This document shows positions 37,753 through 47,250 of a stretch of 64,000 nt of DNA, one piece after another. This DNA comes from Alteromonas naphthalenivorans (GTDB taxonomy: Bacteria > Pseudomonadota > Gammaproteobacteria > Enterobacterales > Alteromonadaceae). Under the pieces are notes generated by a model. That model saw only the letters and a list, made by a program, of their open reading frames with translations. It did no database searches and had not been told where the DNA came from. Location: assembly GCF_000213655.1 (NCBI RefSeq), contig NC_015554.1:2232001-2296000 (forward strand), written 5' to 3'. The position numbers were made by a program, and so were the translations under genes. Position 1 is the stretch's first letter; each line of letters starts with the position of its first letter.

Positions 37753-38946
37753 ATGTCATCACAAGTTATTTTGCACCCTAACAGAGATAAATCCCTTCGT
37801 CGTCGCCATCCTTGGGTGTTTGAAAGCGCCGTGGCAGAACTAAAAGGTAGAGGGCGCAGTGGTGACACTGTTGATGTGTTCGATTCAGAAGGTGATTGGT
37901 TAGGTCGCGGCGCTTACTCTCCTACTTCGCAAATTCGCGTGCGCATGTGGACATTTAGTAAAGAAGAAAGCATCGATAACGCGTTCTTTTTACGCCGTAT
38001 GGAAATTGCGCTTAATTTGAGAATGCGTTTATTTGACCCAGAAGTCACCAATGCATTTCGCTGGATTGCATCTGAGAGTGATGGCCTTCCAGGTGTTACC
38101 ATAGATTTGTACGACAACGTAGCCGTATTGCAACTATTAAGCGCTGGGGCCGAGAAGCACCGAGATAAAATTGTGTGGGCAATAAACAAGTTAAAGCCCG
38201 GCACCCACGTTTACGAGCGAAGCGATGTTGATGTACGTAAAAAGGAAGGTTTAGAGCCAGTTACAGGTGTGGTGAGCGGCGAGCCACCTATGCAAGTTAC
38301 CGTAAAAGAAAATGGGCTTTCTATCATTGTTGATATAGAGAACGGCCACAAAACAGGCTTTTATCTTGATCAACGAGATAGTCGTGCTGCCGCTGCACAT
38401 TATGCCAAAGACGCTGACGTGCTTAATTGCTTTAGCTATACCGGCACCTTTTCTTGTTACGCACTACAAGGCGGTGCAAAATCGGTTACTAATGTGGATG
38501 TTTCTCAACCTGCTCTTGACCTTGCTAAGCAGCATGTGGCGTTAAATGGTTTAGATGAAACCAAAAGTCATTACGTCAAAAAAGATGTTTTTAAGCAGTT
38601 GCGTGAATACCACGAACGTAAAGAACAATTTGATATGGTTATCCTCGATCCCCCAAAATTTATCGACAACAAAGCATCACTCACCCGCGCTGCCCGCGGC
38701 TATAAAGATATAAACCTGTACGGAATTCATGCGGTGAGAAATGGTGGATTACTGCTTACTTTTAGCTGCTCTGGCTTAATGCCAGCCGATTTGTTTCAAA
38801 AAATTGTGGCTGATGCCGCATTGGATGCAGGAAGAACCATCAAAATTATTGCGCGACTTAACCAAGCCACCGATCACCCTGTGATAGGCAGTTATCCTGA
38901 AGGGTATTACTTGAAAGGTTTAGTTTGTGAAGTCACTGATCTGTAA
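37753..38946 (+). CDS. rlmI: 23S rRNA m5C1962 methyltransferase
   Basis: RlmI methylates C5 of cytosine 1962 in 23S rRNA, using SAM. The N-terminal PUA domain (about 1-75: RDKSLRRRHPWVFESAV) is followed by an EEHEE domain and a Rossmann methyltransferase domain: LNCFSYTGTFSCYALQGGA (motif I), NVDVS, DMVILDPPKF (motif IV) and LLTFSCSGLM, where the Cys is the motif VI nucleophile. Length 397 aa, one more than E. coli. This distinguishes it from RlmKL and RlmN-type enzymes. A single gene with its own promoter, behind the 19-bp repeats. Confidence 0.95.
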   Translation: MSSQVILHPNRDKSLRRRHPWVFESAVAELKGRGRSGDTVDVFDSEGDWLGRGAYSPTSQIRVRMWTFSKEESIDNAFFLRRMEIALNLRMRLFDPEVTNAFRWIASESDGLPGVTIDLYDNVAVLQLLSAGAEKHRDKIVWAINKLKPGTHVYERSDVDVRKKEGLEPVTGVVSGEPPMQVTVKENGLSIIVDIENGHKTGFYLDQRDSRAAAAHYAKDADVLNCFSYTGTFSCYALQGGAKSVTNVDVSQPALDLAKQHVALNGLDETKSHYVKKDVFKQLREYHERKEQFDMVILDPPKFIDNKASLTRAARGYKDINLYGIHAVRNGGLLLTFSCSGLMPADLFQKIVADAALDAGRTIKIIARLNQATDHPVIGSYPEGYYLKGLVCEVTDL

Positions 38947-39039
38947 TTTCTGGCGTACTTTTACATCCAACGAAATACACGCCACAGACGAATAAAAGCG
39001 AATTAATACAGGGTTACTGTTTAATTCATTAAGCATAAA

Positions 39040-39101
39040 AAACGTGGCGCTAAGGTTTTATTAAGTGTTATTGAACTTAACTCACCTTTAGTGCCACGTT
39101 C
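39040..39101 (-). terminator. Long hairpin terminator of the DUF2061 gene
   Basis: A stem of about 16 bp (AACGTGGCGCTAAGGT and its near complement) carries a second inner stem TTAAGT/ACTTAA. On the minus strand it is followed by six T. It lies between the convergent rlmI and DUF2061 genes. Confidence 0.78.
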
Positions 39102-39138
39102 TTCGAAAATTCAAATAAGAGGCAAACTTAGCAAACGC

Positions 39139-39393
39139 TTATGATGCCAATGCCATCTCATTTGAAGCAAAAGCCTGCTCGGGACCACTACGTAGTTGCT
39201 GATCGCTAGCTTGGTCTTTAGGCTGGTTCTCAAACTTCTTCCAGACTCGCTCGTGAAAATAAAATACCACCGTATTCACAGCTGGCTCAACTAAGGCTAC
39301 TGCCCCACCCACTACTGCACTGCCTGTTAATAAATATGCCACTGTAAAAGCGACGGTGAAGTGCATACACGCAAAAGTGATTGTCTTTTTCAT
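39139..39393 (-). CDS. DUF2061 membrane protein
   Basis: An 84-residue inner-membrane protein of DUF2061 with one or two helices: TITFACMHFTVAFTVAYLLTG and GGAVALVEPAVNTVVFYFHERVWKKF, the latter block being the hallmark of the family. The C-terminal 27 residues are polar. Some members are found fused to APS-kinase-like modules, others stand alone like this one, and no activity is known. A Fur-type box overlaps its promoter (39425-39443), suggesting repression by iron. AGG precedes the ATG by nine bases. Confidence 0.85.
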   Translation of the reverse strand: MKKTITFACMHFTVAFTVAYLLTGSAVVGGAVALVEPAVNTVVFYFHERVWKKFENQPKDQASDQQLRSGPEQAFASNEMALAS

Positions 39394-39424
39394 AATGATT
39401 GACCTAATAAGTTTGTCTCGAATC

Positions 39425-39464
39425 GTTAATGAGAATTATTATCGATTAGATACATTAAAGACAA
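39425..39464 (-). promoter_or_regulatory. Promoter with overlapping Fur box, for the DUF2061 gene
   Basis: Bases 39425-39443 match the 19-bp Fur consensus at 16 positions. On the minus strand a promoter TTGTCT-17 bp-TAATAA (39464 to 39436) places its -10 inside the box, so bound Fur would block RNA polymerase. The rest of 39445-39796 contains no recognised gene; a short plus-strand frame there runs through the box and is not called. Confidence 0.65.
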
Positions 39465-39731
39465 TTGATTTTTACGAAGGGCGCCATCGACTTATTCGAT
39501 TTCAAACTTATGAAGGGCGTTGCTTAGCGGGTTTAAAACAAGTCATATACGCGCAGTCATAATGTGAAGAGATAAGCCAACGAGATAAATCAGCGGCCAT
39601 TAAAGCCCGTGAAACATACCGCCGGGGAAGTCGGCAAAATGATTGCCAATAATTTATCGATGACTAAATGTAATTAGCTATGGGTAGCGGTGAGAAAAAA
39701 GGCTAGTCTGACTCAAGAGAAACTCAAGAGA

Positions 39732-39755
39732 GACTCACGAGAGACGTCGTGAGTC
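39732..39755. terminator. Hairpin after the PilZ gene
   Basis: A perfect 9-bp stem GACTCACGA/TCGTGAGTC with a 6-nt loop, without a proper T tract. Three imperfect 11-bp repeats containing ACTCA.GAG lie beside it. It may end the PilZ transcript weakly. Confidence 0.4.
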
Positions 39756-39796
39756 ATTGTAATGAATATACTTAGGCTTGCGAAAACACTATCAGC

Positions 39797-40099
39797 CTAT
39801 TTCATTTCTGTGATTTCAACCCCAATCAAACAGCTAGATTCCGTGTCTGGCTCACAGCGAACCACAGTAGCAATGGCTGCTAGTGAAGGTACTTGAGAGC
39901 TTGGAGAATCTATGGCAACGCTAACTTGCGTACCAATTTCTATCGAAGGTTCATCAACTTCTAAAGACATGCCTGTTGCACTTATATCTTTACACATTGC
40001 TTGCATAGTGCGGCTCGATTCATCATCAGTAACCTGTAACTGACAAGGCGAATTAACCATCATCCTGAAAAAATTTCGCTTATCGTCGTATCCCAACAT
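39797..40099 (-). CDS. PilZ-domain protein
   Basis: A 100-residue protein that is one PilZ domain, a receptor for c-di-GMP. The binding motif is present: RNFFR (the RxxxR switch, about residues 8-12) and DISATGMSLE (DxSxxG) about 35 residues later, with barrel strands ending in GVEITEM. It may therefore relay signals of the EAL and GGDEF proteins coded in this window to motility or surface functions, which is inference. It stands alone, 158 bp downstream of hrpA on the same strand. Confidence 0.9.
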   Translation of the reverse strand: MLGYDDKRNFFRMMVNSPCQLQVTDDESSRTMQAMCKDISATGMSLEVDEPSIEIGTQVSVAIDSPSSQVPSLAAIATVVRCEPDTESSCLIGVEITEMK

Positions 40100-40257
40100 T
40101 TCTACATCTCCACTACGTATTCAAACCACATGTTGCTCTACCTGTTATAGGGCGAGCTTGGCTGCTTGTCAATCAGCCTGATCAATAATTGTCCATTTAT
40201 ATTTAGAAAATTAGATTCTGTCATTTGGGAAATTAAACAAGCCGCTTAATTTCCCAG

Positions 40258-43200
40258 CTAGAAGTCAGCTAAAAACAGTGAGATACGCTTTGCCGATATG
40301 GGGTAAGCCGTACCTAATGCTTGGGCAAATAAAGACACCCTTAATTCTTCAATCATCCAACGTGTATCTAATAATGCTTCTGGTACTTTGCCTTTAGGGT
40401 ATTTACCACACGCTTTTTCCCATTCACTTAGGGCTTTTTCAACGGTGAGTTGATGCATTCTGTCTTTATTCGGATCAATCGGTAGTTTTTCTAAACGACG
40501 AGACAAGCCTTTTATATATCGGTTCCAATCGTTAAGCCGTGCTTCACCTATATCCGAAACAAACCCTGGGAATACCAAGCTAGAAAGATGCCCTTTGCAA
40601 TCGCCCAATGCGTTTATCATGTTAAGGGGCACATTGCCTTTCATTTGCTTTTGGCATTGATGTGCGAGCGTTAAGCCCTGCTCTACCTGCTTGGCTATTT
40701 CTAATACTTTGTCGTTTATTTCAGCGCGCACTATATCTACGCAGGCATCGAAATCCGCTTTGCTACGAATATCTGTGTTGTGCTTTTCACAATATTCGCC
40801 CACCAGCGCATCTATACCGGCAAAAATACAATCATCAATAAGCGCTTTAATTTGCCCAAACGGATTAAAGTAAAGACCCAGCTTCGCTTTATTGGGTAAC
40901 TTACTTTGCAAGTAATTTAGCGGGGACGGCATGGCGTTTTTAATTAACACGTTCACACCTTTTCGGTGCATTGATTGCGCTTTTTCTGGCTCGTCTATAA
41001 GCGCGATATCTACCTTGTCGCCCTTTTCTACTAAAGCGGGGAAAGCTTGTACTTCAAAGCCACCCATTTTTTGCGCAAAAGTAGTAGGCAGTGTGTCGAA
41101 ATCCCAACTTTCAATACCACTACGCTCAAGCTCAGGCGTAGCCGCCTTTTCAAAGGTTTCTTTTACTTGCCCAGCACATTGCTGTTTAAGAGCGTGTAAA
41201 TCGTCTGAGCGCGCAATGGTTTCGCCTTTATCGTTTACTACCGTAAAGTGCATGATCAGGTGTCTATCTAGCTGCGACAGATTCCATTCATCTTCTTCTA
41301 CGGTAATACCGGTCATTTTACGAAGCTTGGCGGTAACCGCCTCTACAAGGCTTATGGGGCGGCCATTTTTATCCGTCTCGCTTATATCTGCAATGCAGGC
41401 ATCCGCAAAGTTAGGCGCAGGCACAAAGTTGCGGCGTAAGCGCTTTGGCAAGGTTCTGATCATCGACACTATGCGTTCATGTCGTAGCCCTGCCACTTGC
41501 CAATCAAAGCCAATATTTTCCACTTGGTTGAGTACCGGCAAAGGAATAATCACGCTAACACCATCGTCATCCGCATTCGGCTCAAAATGATAACGAAGCC
41601 CCATGGTGATGTTGCCCTGTCGCCATGCATCCGGAAAGGCGTTCTCTATGGCTTGTCCAGGCTGTTGGCGATACACGTCATCCTCGGTAAAGGTAAGCAC
41701 GTCGCTTATCTTTTCGGTACCAGACTTTTCGCCGCCCGCTTGCTTAACTAACGCTTCTTGGTTTTTATACCATTTCTTAAACGCGGCTTCGTTGTTCGCT
41801 TCTACCGGAATACGCGAGGCATAAAAACGGACTAATTCGTCGTCATCAACCAAAAGATCTCGGCGTCGGGTCTTTTGTTCAAACTCATCGGCTTGTTCTA
41901 ATAAAGCTTGGTTCTCTTTCAAGAAACCAAAATTAAGCCGCGTATTACCTTCAACTAAGCCTTCCCGAATAAAGAGTTCGTGACATACCGGCGGGTCAAT
42001 TAGGCTATACACTTTGGCTCGTTTCATCACTATAGGTAAACCAAACAAGGTCACTTTTTCAAACGCGATAACTGCACCGCGTTTTTTCGACCAATGGGGC
42101 TCAGAATAACTATGCTGACTAACATGCCCAGCTAAAGACTCTATCCACACGGGGTCTATTTTTGCCACCATTCGGGCGAATAGCTTAGAGGTTTCAACGA
42201 GTTCAGCCGCCATTACCCATTTAGGTTGCGATTTAGAAAGCCCAGAACCTGGGAAAATCATAAAGCGGGTGTTGCGCGAGCCTAAGTATTCTCTGTCTTT
42301 ATCTTTAAAGCCAATATGCGACAGTAACCCACTGGCAATGGCTTCGTGAATAGCTTGATAATCTGGCTCGTTTTTCACAATGCCAAAGCCCAGTTCGGCC
42401 ACCGACTTTTTAAGTTGGCTAACAATATCTTGCCATTCGCGCATACGCAGATAATTAATAAATTGGCTCTTACACCATTTACGAAGGTGGTTCTGGCTTA
42501 ATTCATTTTGCTGCGCTTTAAACGCGTCCCACAAGTTATACAAACTAATAAAGTCTGAATCTTTATCGGTATATTCGCTGTGCTTTTCATCCGCCTGTTG
42601 GCGTTTATCTTGTGGGCGCTCACGAGGGTCTTGAATAGATAGCCCCGCGGCAATTACCATGACTTCCATTAACGCATTGGTACGCTGCGCTTCAACCACC
42701 ATACGGGCGTAGCGAGGATCGATAGGTAAACGGGCAATCTGTCTACCCATTTTGGTAAGCTGCATACGGCCTTTTTGTTTCACTATGGCCTGAATTTCTT
42801 CTAGCAACCTAAAACCGTCGTTGATGTTGCGGTTATCTGGCGGTTGAACAAACGGAAAATCGGCAATATCCCCCAAACCCAACGCAAGCATTTGCAAAAT
42901 AACTGAGGCCAAATTAGTACGCAGTATTTCTGGGTCGGTAAATTCAGGGCGGCCAAGGTAATCATCTTCGCTGTATAAACGAATACAGATACCATCGGAA
43001 ACACGTCCACATCGCCCTGCCCGCTGATTCGCAGACGCTTGCGATATAGCTTCTATAGGCAACCGCTGTACTTTACTGCGAGCACTGTAGCGTGAAATAC
43101 GCGCCACACCTGGGTCGATAACAAACTTAATGCCCGGCACAGTTAACGAGGTTTCTGCCACGTTGGTAGACAACACAATGCGCCTACCGGTGTGAGATTG

Positions 43201-44286
43201 GAAAATACGGTTTTGTTCTGCGGCGGAAAGCCTAGCATACAAAGGCACTATTTCAGTATTGCGGTATTGCCTGCGCATGAGCGCATCTTGGGTGTCGCGA
43301 ATTTCACGCTCCCCACTTAAGAACACTAAAATATCGCCCGGTTTCTCGGTTAATAGTTCATCAACCGCCCCCACAATGGCGTCGGTTTGATCGGTATCGT
43401 TCTCATTGTCTTCAGGGCTGTGATAACGAATTTCAACTGGATACGTACGTCCGCTCACTTCAATAATAGGCGCATTATTAAAGTGCTTCGAGAAACGTTC
43501 GGGGTCGATAGTAGCCGAGGTAATAATGAGTTTAAGTTCAGGGCGCTTGTCTAATAGCTGCCTTAAATAGCCCAGCAAGAAGTCGATGTTTAAGCTACGT
43601 TCGTGGGCTTCATCAATAATAATGGTGTCGTATTGATTCAAGAAACGGTCGTTTTGCATTTCTGCCAGCAACATACCGTCTGTCATCAGTTTTACGTAGC
43701 TTCGCTCGCTAACCTGATCGCTAAAACGAATCTTAAAGCCTACCTTTTCACCAAGCGGCGTGTTGAGCTCTTCAGCAATACGAGTTGCCACACTGCGAGC
43801 AGCCAATCGACGTGGCTGGGTATGCGCTATCATGCCGCTGACACCACGGCCAAGCTCTAAACATATTTTCGGCAACTGGGTAGTCTTACCCGAGCCGGTT
43901 TCACCCGCTACAATCACCACCTGATTTGCTGCAATGGCTGCTTTAATATCGTCTTTTTTATCACTCACCGGCAGTGGCGGATACGTCACTTCTGGCAAAT
44001 TCTTTAGCCTGAACGCACGCTTATCTTTTGATGCTTGAATATCGTTAACAAGCTTTTCGTATCGAGTGGCTAGTTTGCTTTGCGGGCTATCTGTAGAAGC
44101 ATCTGTTTGGTTACTATCCTTTACCTTTTCATCCTTTACCTTTTCACCGCTATTTAGCTGCTTCGTGAACTGCTGAATACGCCGTTTTAACGGGAATTTA
44201 TCCGCCGACAGACAATCATCGAGTTGTGCATAAAGCGGTTTAATTTGAAAAGCGACAGGCGACGAAGGCGCGTTAGGTGAAGACAA
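40258..44286 (-). CDS. hrpA: ATP-dependent RNA helicase HrpA
   Basis: A DEAH-box helicase of 1342 residues (E. coli HrpA has 1300), implicated in rescuing stalled ribosomes and in mRNA processing. Walker A VAGETGSGKTTQ lies near residue 127-135; IIDEAHERSLNID near 223; SAT; then STNVAETSLTVPG and QRAGRCGRV, the motif V and VI of the second RecA domain. A helicase-associated domain, an OB fold and the C-terminal DUF3418 domain follow. The N-terminal 90 residues form a charged extension with a VKDEKVKD duplication. No neighbour appears cotranscribed except possibly the PilZ gene downstream. Confidence 0.96.
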   Translation of the reverse strand: MSSPNAPSSPVAFQIKPLYAQLDDCLSADKFPLKRRIQQFTKQLNSGEKVKDEKVKDSNQTDASTDSPQSKLATRYEKLVNDIQASKDKRAFRLKNLPEVTYPPLPVSDKKDDIKAAIAANQVVIVAGETGSGKTTQLPKICLELGRGVSGMIAHTQPRRLAARSVATRIAEELNTPLGEKVGFKIRFSDQVSERSYVKLMTDGMLLAEMQNDRFLNQYDTIIIDEAHERSLNIDFLLGYLRQLLDKRPELKLIITSATIDPERFSKHFNNAPIIEVSGRTYPVEIRYHSPEDNENDTDQTDAIVGAVDELLTEKPGDILVFLSGEREIRDTQDALMRRQYRNTEIVPLYARLSAAEQNRIFQSHTGRRIVLSTNVAETSLTVPGIKFVIDPGVARISRYSARSKVQRLPIEAISQASANQRAGRCGRVSDGICIRLYSEDDYLGRPEFTDPEILRTNLASVILQMLALGLGDIADFPFVQPPDNRNINDGFRLLEEIQAIVKQKGRMQLTKMGRQIARLPIDPRYARMVVEAQRTNALMEVMVIAAGLSIQDPRERPQDKRQQADEKHSEYTDKDSDFISLYNLWDAFKAQQNELSQNHLRKWCKSQFINYLRMREWQDIVSQLKKSVAELGFGIVKNEPDYQAIHEAIASGLLSHIGFKDKDREYLGSRNTRFMIFPGSGLSKSQPKWVMAAELVETSKLFARMVAKIDPVWIESLAGHVSQHSYSEPHWSKKRGAVIAFEKVTLFGLPIVMKRAKVYSLIDPPVCHELFIREGLVEGNTRLNFGFLKENQALLEQADEFEQKTRRRDLLVDDDELVRFYASRIPVEANNEAAFKKWYKNQEALVKQAGGEKSGTEKISDVLTFTEDDVYRQQPGQAIENAFPDAWRQGNITMGLRYHFEPNADDDGVSVIIPLPVLNQVENIGFDWQVAGLRHERIVSMIRTLPKRLRRNFVPAPNFADACIADISETDKNGRPISLVEAVTAKLRKMTGITVEEDEWNLSQLDRHLIMHFTVVNDKGETIARSDDLHALKQQCAGQVKETFEKAATPELERSGIESWDFDTLPTTFAQKMGGFEVQAFPALVEKGDKVDIALIDEPEKAQSMHRKGVNVLIKNAMPSPLNYLQSKLPNKAKLGLYFNPFGQIKALIDDCIFAGIDALVGEYCEKHNTDIRSKADFDACVDIVRAEINDKVLEIAKQVEQGLTLAHQCQKQMKGNVPLNMINALGDCKGHLSSLVFPGFVSDIGEARLNDWNRYIKGLSRRLEKLPIDPNKDRMHQLTVEKALSEWEKACGKYPKGKVPEALLDTRWMIEELRVSLFAQALGTAYPISAKRISLFLADF

Positions 44287-44328
44287 TTTACCATCCTACT
44301 TTTTAATACGAACTGGGTGATGCGAACT

Positions 44329-44373
44329 GTACTATTTGTATAATCTGTATAATTTGTACTATCTGTACTTGCG
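44329..44373 (+). repeat. Five 9-bp tandem repeats upstream of hrpA
   Basis: Units of the form GTAnnATnT (GTACTATTT, GTATAATCT, GTATAATTT, GTACTATCT, GTACTTGCG) follow one another without gaps, starting 43 bp before the hrpA start. The 294-bp region between hrpA and the antiporter gene otherwise holds no gene; promoters of hrpA must lie here. Confidence 0.75.
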
Positions 44374-44580
44374 GTCTGTACTTACGAATTATAGCTGCGG
44401 TGCTTAATAGCAAAACGTGCTGTAAACCAATGTTGTAAAAACAACCTAAGCCGCAACTATACCAACCTATACGGCTAAACAGCGGAGAACGATCCTAGAA
44501 GAAGTGGCGCTAAATTTCCACCGTTAATCACGCTAGTTTGTTGCCTAGCTATTTTTGAGTTAGCGCGACTTCACAACAGC

Positions 44581-45921
44581 CTATGCTTCTGTTAACTCAT
44601 CGTCATTTTTTTGTTCAAAGGTGGGAAAGTTGAACCAGATAGCCAACAAGCCAAACACGAAGATAAGCATGGGGTACCAGCAGTAAGGTGTAATGGCAAG
44701 CGGCGATATACCGACTACCGCAGCAGCACTTAATAACTGCGCCCCGTAAGGCACCAGCCCTTGAAAGCTACAAGAAAAAATATCGAGTAGTGATGCAGTA
44801 CGGCGAGGATCTACTCCATACTTTTCATTTAAATCGCTCGCGATAGGACCAGCAGTGACAATCGCAATGGTATTGTTGGCGGTAGTTATATCTAAAAAGC
44901 TGACTAGTCCAGCAATACTAAACTCTGCGCCCTTTTTGCTAGTGACACGTTTAGTTAGCCGGTTAATAAGCCAGGTAATTCCACCGTTCGCATGCATCAA
45001 GGCCACAATCCCGCCAATGGTAATGGCTATCATGGCTAAGTCTTGCATCCAGCCCATGCCTTTTTGAATGCTGTGCATCATGGTAAGCACGGTAAAGCTG
45101 CCTTGCAGCAAGCCAACCACGCAAGCACTTGCAATACCCACTGCCAAAACAGTGATAACGTTAAAGCCTGTTAGTGCAAAACCAATAATGAATAAATACG
45201 GCAATATGCGCCATACATCGTAATCTTTAGTTTCAATAAGCTCTGAGGTATCTACATCAACAAAGATTAACAGCAGTACCATGGTGGCCAAACAAGCTGG
45301 TAAAGCTACCATCAAGTTTGCACGAAATTTGTCTTTAAGCTGTACACCTTGGGTTCGAGTGGCCGCAATAGTGGTGTCTGATACAAATGACAAATTATCA
45401 CCAAACATAGCGCCGCCTACTACCACGCCAAGGGCAAGCTCAACCGGTAAGCCTAAGCTGTTTGCCAGCCCCGCCCCAATGGGTGAAAGTGCAGTAATGG
45501 TGCCCATAGAGGTACCCATGGCAAACGAAATAAAGCAGCAAATCAAAAATAACCCGGGCAATATCATGGCAGTAGGTACAAATTGTAGTGCCATATTTAC
45601 CGTAGCGTCGCGCGCACCAATATCGATGGTGACCGCGTAGAAGGCGCCAGCAAGAAGAAATATCAGCACCAGTAGAATAATGTTTTTATCGCCGCCGCCT
45701 TTGCAGAACGTTTGTACTTTTTCTGAGAAACTTACCTTTTCGCCTTTAGGGTTTAGGCATAGCCCATAACCTGCACTAATAAAAAACGCCACCAAAATAG
45801 GCATAGCGGTAATATCGTTAGTAATAAGGCCTGTAGCTACCACCAAAATGACAAATAATAAAATGGGCGTTAAACCCATTGGATTGGGTTTAGGTTGGCT
45901 ACTTGAAATTGATTGCTGCAC
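44581..45921 (-). CDS. NhaC-family Na+/H+ antiporter
   Basis: A 446-residue inner-membrane protein with about 11-12 helices. NhaC features are the TGxxTN opening, FLLAGAFYAV, the FAMGTSMGTITALSPIG helix and AMFGDNLSFVSDTTIAATRTQG, the most conserved segment of the family. Members exchange Na+ for H+ or malate/lactate, and some carry lysine or tyrosine. The marine setting suits Na+ extrusion, but the substrate is not settled by sequence. I saw no lysine riboswitch in the upstream 190 bp. Confidence 0.85.
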   Translation of the reverse strand: MQQSISSSQPKPNPMGLTPILLFVILVVATGLITNDITAMPILVAFFISAGYGLCLNPKGEKVSFSEKVQTFCKGGGDKNIILLVLIFLLAGAFYAVTIDIGARDATVNMALQFVPTAMILPGLFLICCFISFAMGTSMGTITALSPIGAGLANSLGLPVELALGVVVGGAMFGDNLSFVSDTTIAATRTQGVQLKDKFRANLMVALPACLATMVLLLIFVDVDTSELIETKDYDVWRILPYLFIIGFALTGFNVITVLAVGIASACVVGLLQGSFTVLTMMHSIQKGMGWMQDLAMIAITIGGIVALMHANGGITWLINRLTKRVTSKKGAEFSIAGLVSFLDITTANNTIAIVTAGPIASDLNEKYGVDPRRTASLLDIFSCSFQGLVPYGAQLLSAAAVVGISPLAITPYCWYPMLIFVFGLLAIWFNFPTFEQKNDDELTEA

Positions 45922-46113
45922 AGAAAACTCTACTTCTTTAAATCTGAATGGGCACGGCGTAAGGCCGACGATTATTGTATCTATAAGGCGCTTTACGTCT
46001 AAATAACTATAAACAAACGGGTTTAGATTAGCGCGCTTACATTGGTAGACATTTAAACAATAATGTAAAAACGAGTGAAAGGATAAAAGGTTTTGTACCT
46101 AATGCAAAGCAAA

Positions 46114-47250
46114 TTAACGGGCGCGCAGCTCACTTGGGGTCAAACCGGTTAATCGTTTTATCGTACGGCGAAAGTTAGGCAGGTCGGAAAAGGCCATTTG
46201 CGAGGCGCTTTGTTCGTTGTTTAGCTTTTTAAGCGCCAGCAATACGATGGCTTGTTGCCGCCGTGCTTCTTCGCTTAGCCCGCGGTACGTGTAGTTATGG
46301 TCGCTAAGCTTTCGTTTTAACGTTGCGGTACTGCACCCTAAATTTCTCGCTAAATCCGCTAAGCCTTTTTGAGGCTCTTGTAATGTCTGAATTCTTATAT
46401 AATCGAGTAAGCTCAAATTTGGTGTGTGTTGAGGTGAAGCCGGGGTTTGCTGATATGCCAAACTACGCTGTGCCTCGCCTTGGATATCACCCTGAACATC
46501 ACCTTGAATATCGCCTTGAACATTGCCTGCTTTCTCATCGGCAAACGGGAAAGCGGAAGTCATACAAGATTTGGGGAGGGTTATAGACATCAGGGGCGAA
46601 TGAAAAGCAACCCGAAGTCCTAGGTAAGTTTCGAAATCTTGAACGTTGCGTGGTCTTTCTGAATCTATTGTAAAACTCAAAGGTAAACGGGTGCCAGTCC
46701 ACTGCTTAAGTAAGGCAACCAGCATGGATAAATACAACTCGGCAATAAAGGGCCAAAGCTTATGAGCACCTCTTTTTTCACACCCCATAGTGTCTTGTAA
46801 CACCCAAATATATTTATCTTGTAGCGAAAAGCGCTTAAACGATACCAAGGGAATACTCCCCCACCGAATTGCTGTAAGCGCTTCAATGGCCTGCTCAAGG
46901 TTTTGGCTTCGTTTAATATTGGCTATATCTTCACGTAGCCATACCCCACCTAAACTTTTACCTATCAAAAAGCTAACGTCGTTACCCTTGCACTGCCCTC
47001 TTACATTTGAAAATAAGGCTATACATTGTTTGGCACTAATACGCGTATTTACCGTAAGGCTATCGTCAAAAATGCCCGTACCACGAAGTATTCTGTCTTT
47101 ACTTGCGCCGCGGGGAATGGCCACGTCCAGCACTGCATTTACAAGGTGATACGCTGGTATCACTTTGTCTGACTGAGTCACTGGTACTGGCGAAAGTGTT
47201 TTCACAGGCCTTTGAGTTTCCCCTGAAGTCACCACTGAGCTAGCTATCAC
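46114..47250 (-). CDS. AraC-family transcriptional regulator
   Basis: A 378-residue regulator. The N-terminal half (about 30-230) resembles the Arabinose_bd-type domain of the OruR/VirF-like AraC group (RILRGTGIFDDSL, SLGGVWLREDIANIKR, AIEALTAIRWGSIP); the C-terminal HTH (about 300-378) is clear: LADLARNLGCSTATLKRKLSDHNYTYRGL and SASQMAFSDLPNFRRTIKRLTGLTPSELR. The linker contains four copies of a QGD(I/V)-type tetrapeptide. The start is GTG, sharing one base with the stop of the GGDEF gene (TAGTG), so the two are translationally coupled. The target genes are unknown. Confidence 0.88.
   Translation of the reverse strand: MIASSVVTSGETQRPVKTLSPVPVTQSDKVIPAYHLVNAVLDVAIPRGASKDRILRGTGIFDDSLTVNTRISAKQCIALFSNVRGQCKGNDVSFLIGKSLGGVWLREDIANIKRSQNLEQAIEALTAIRWGSIPLVSFKRFSLQDKYIWVLQDTMGCEKRGAHKLWPFIAELYLSMLVALLKQWTGTRLPLSFTIDSERPRNVQDFETYLGLRVAFHSPLMSITLPKSCMTSAFPFADEKAGNVQGDIQGDVQGDIQGEAQRSLAYQQTPASPQHTPNLSLLDYIRIQTLQEPQKGLADLARNLGCSTATLKRKLSDHNYTYRGLSEEARRQQAIVLLALKKLNNEQSASQMAFSDLPNFRRTIKRLTGLTPSELRAR
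46476..46523 (-). repeat. Four 12-bp tandem repeats in the AraC-family gene
   Basis: Units of CRCCYTGRAYAT, in frame, coding on the minus strand for repeats of four residues (NVQGDIQGDVQGDIQGEAQ) between the ligand-binding and HTH domains. Gain or loss of a unit would change the linker length without breaking the frame. Confidence 0.85.

Noticed and set aside
39356..39562. Small plus-strand frame over the Fur box
   Set aside because: It overlaps the DUF2061 start and its promoter, has no ribosome site and no recognisable product.
45922..46113. Lysine riboswitch before the NhaC-type gene
   Set aside because: Some NhaC-family lysine transporters have one, but the 190-bp region is too short and shows none of its conserved helices.
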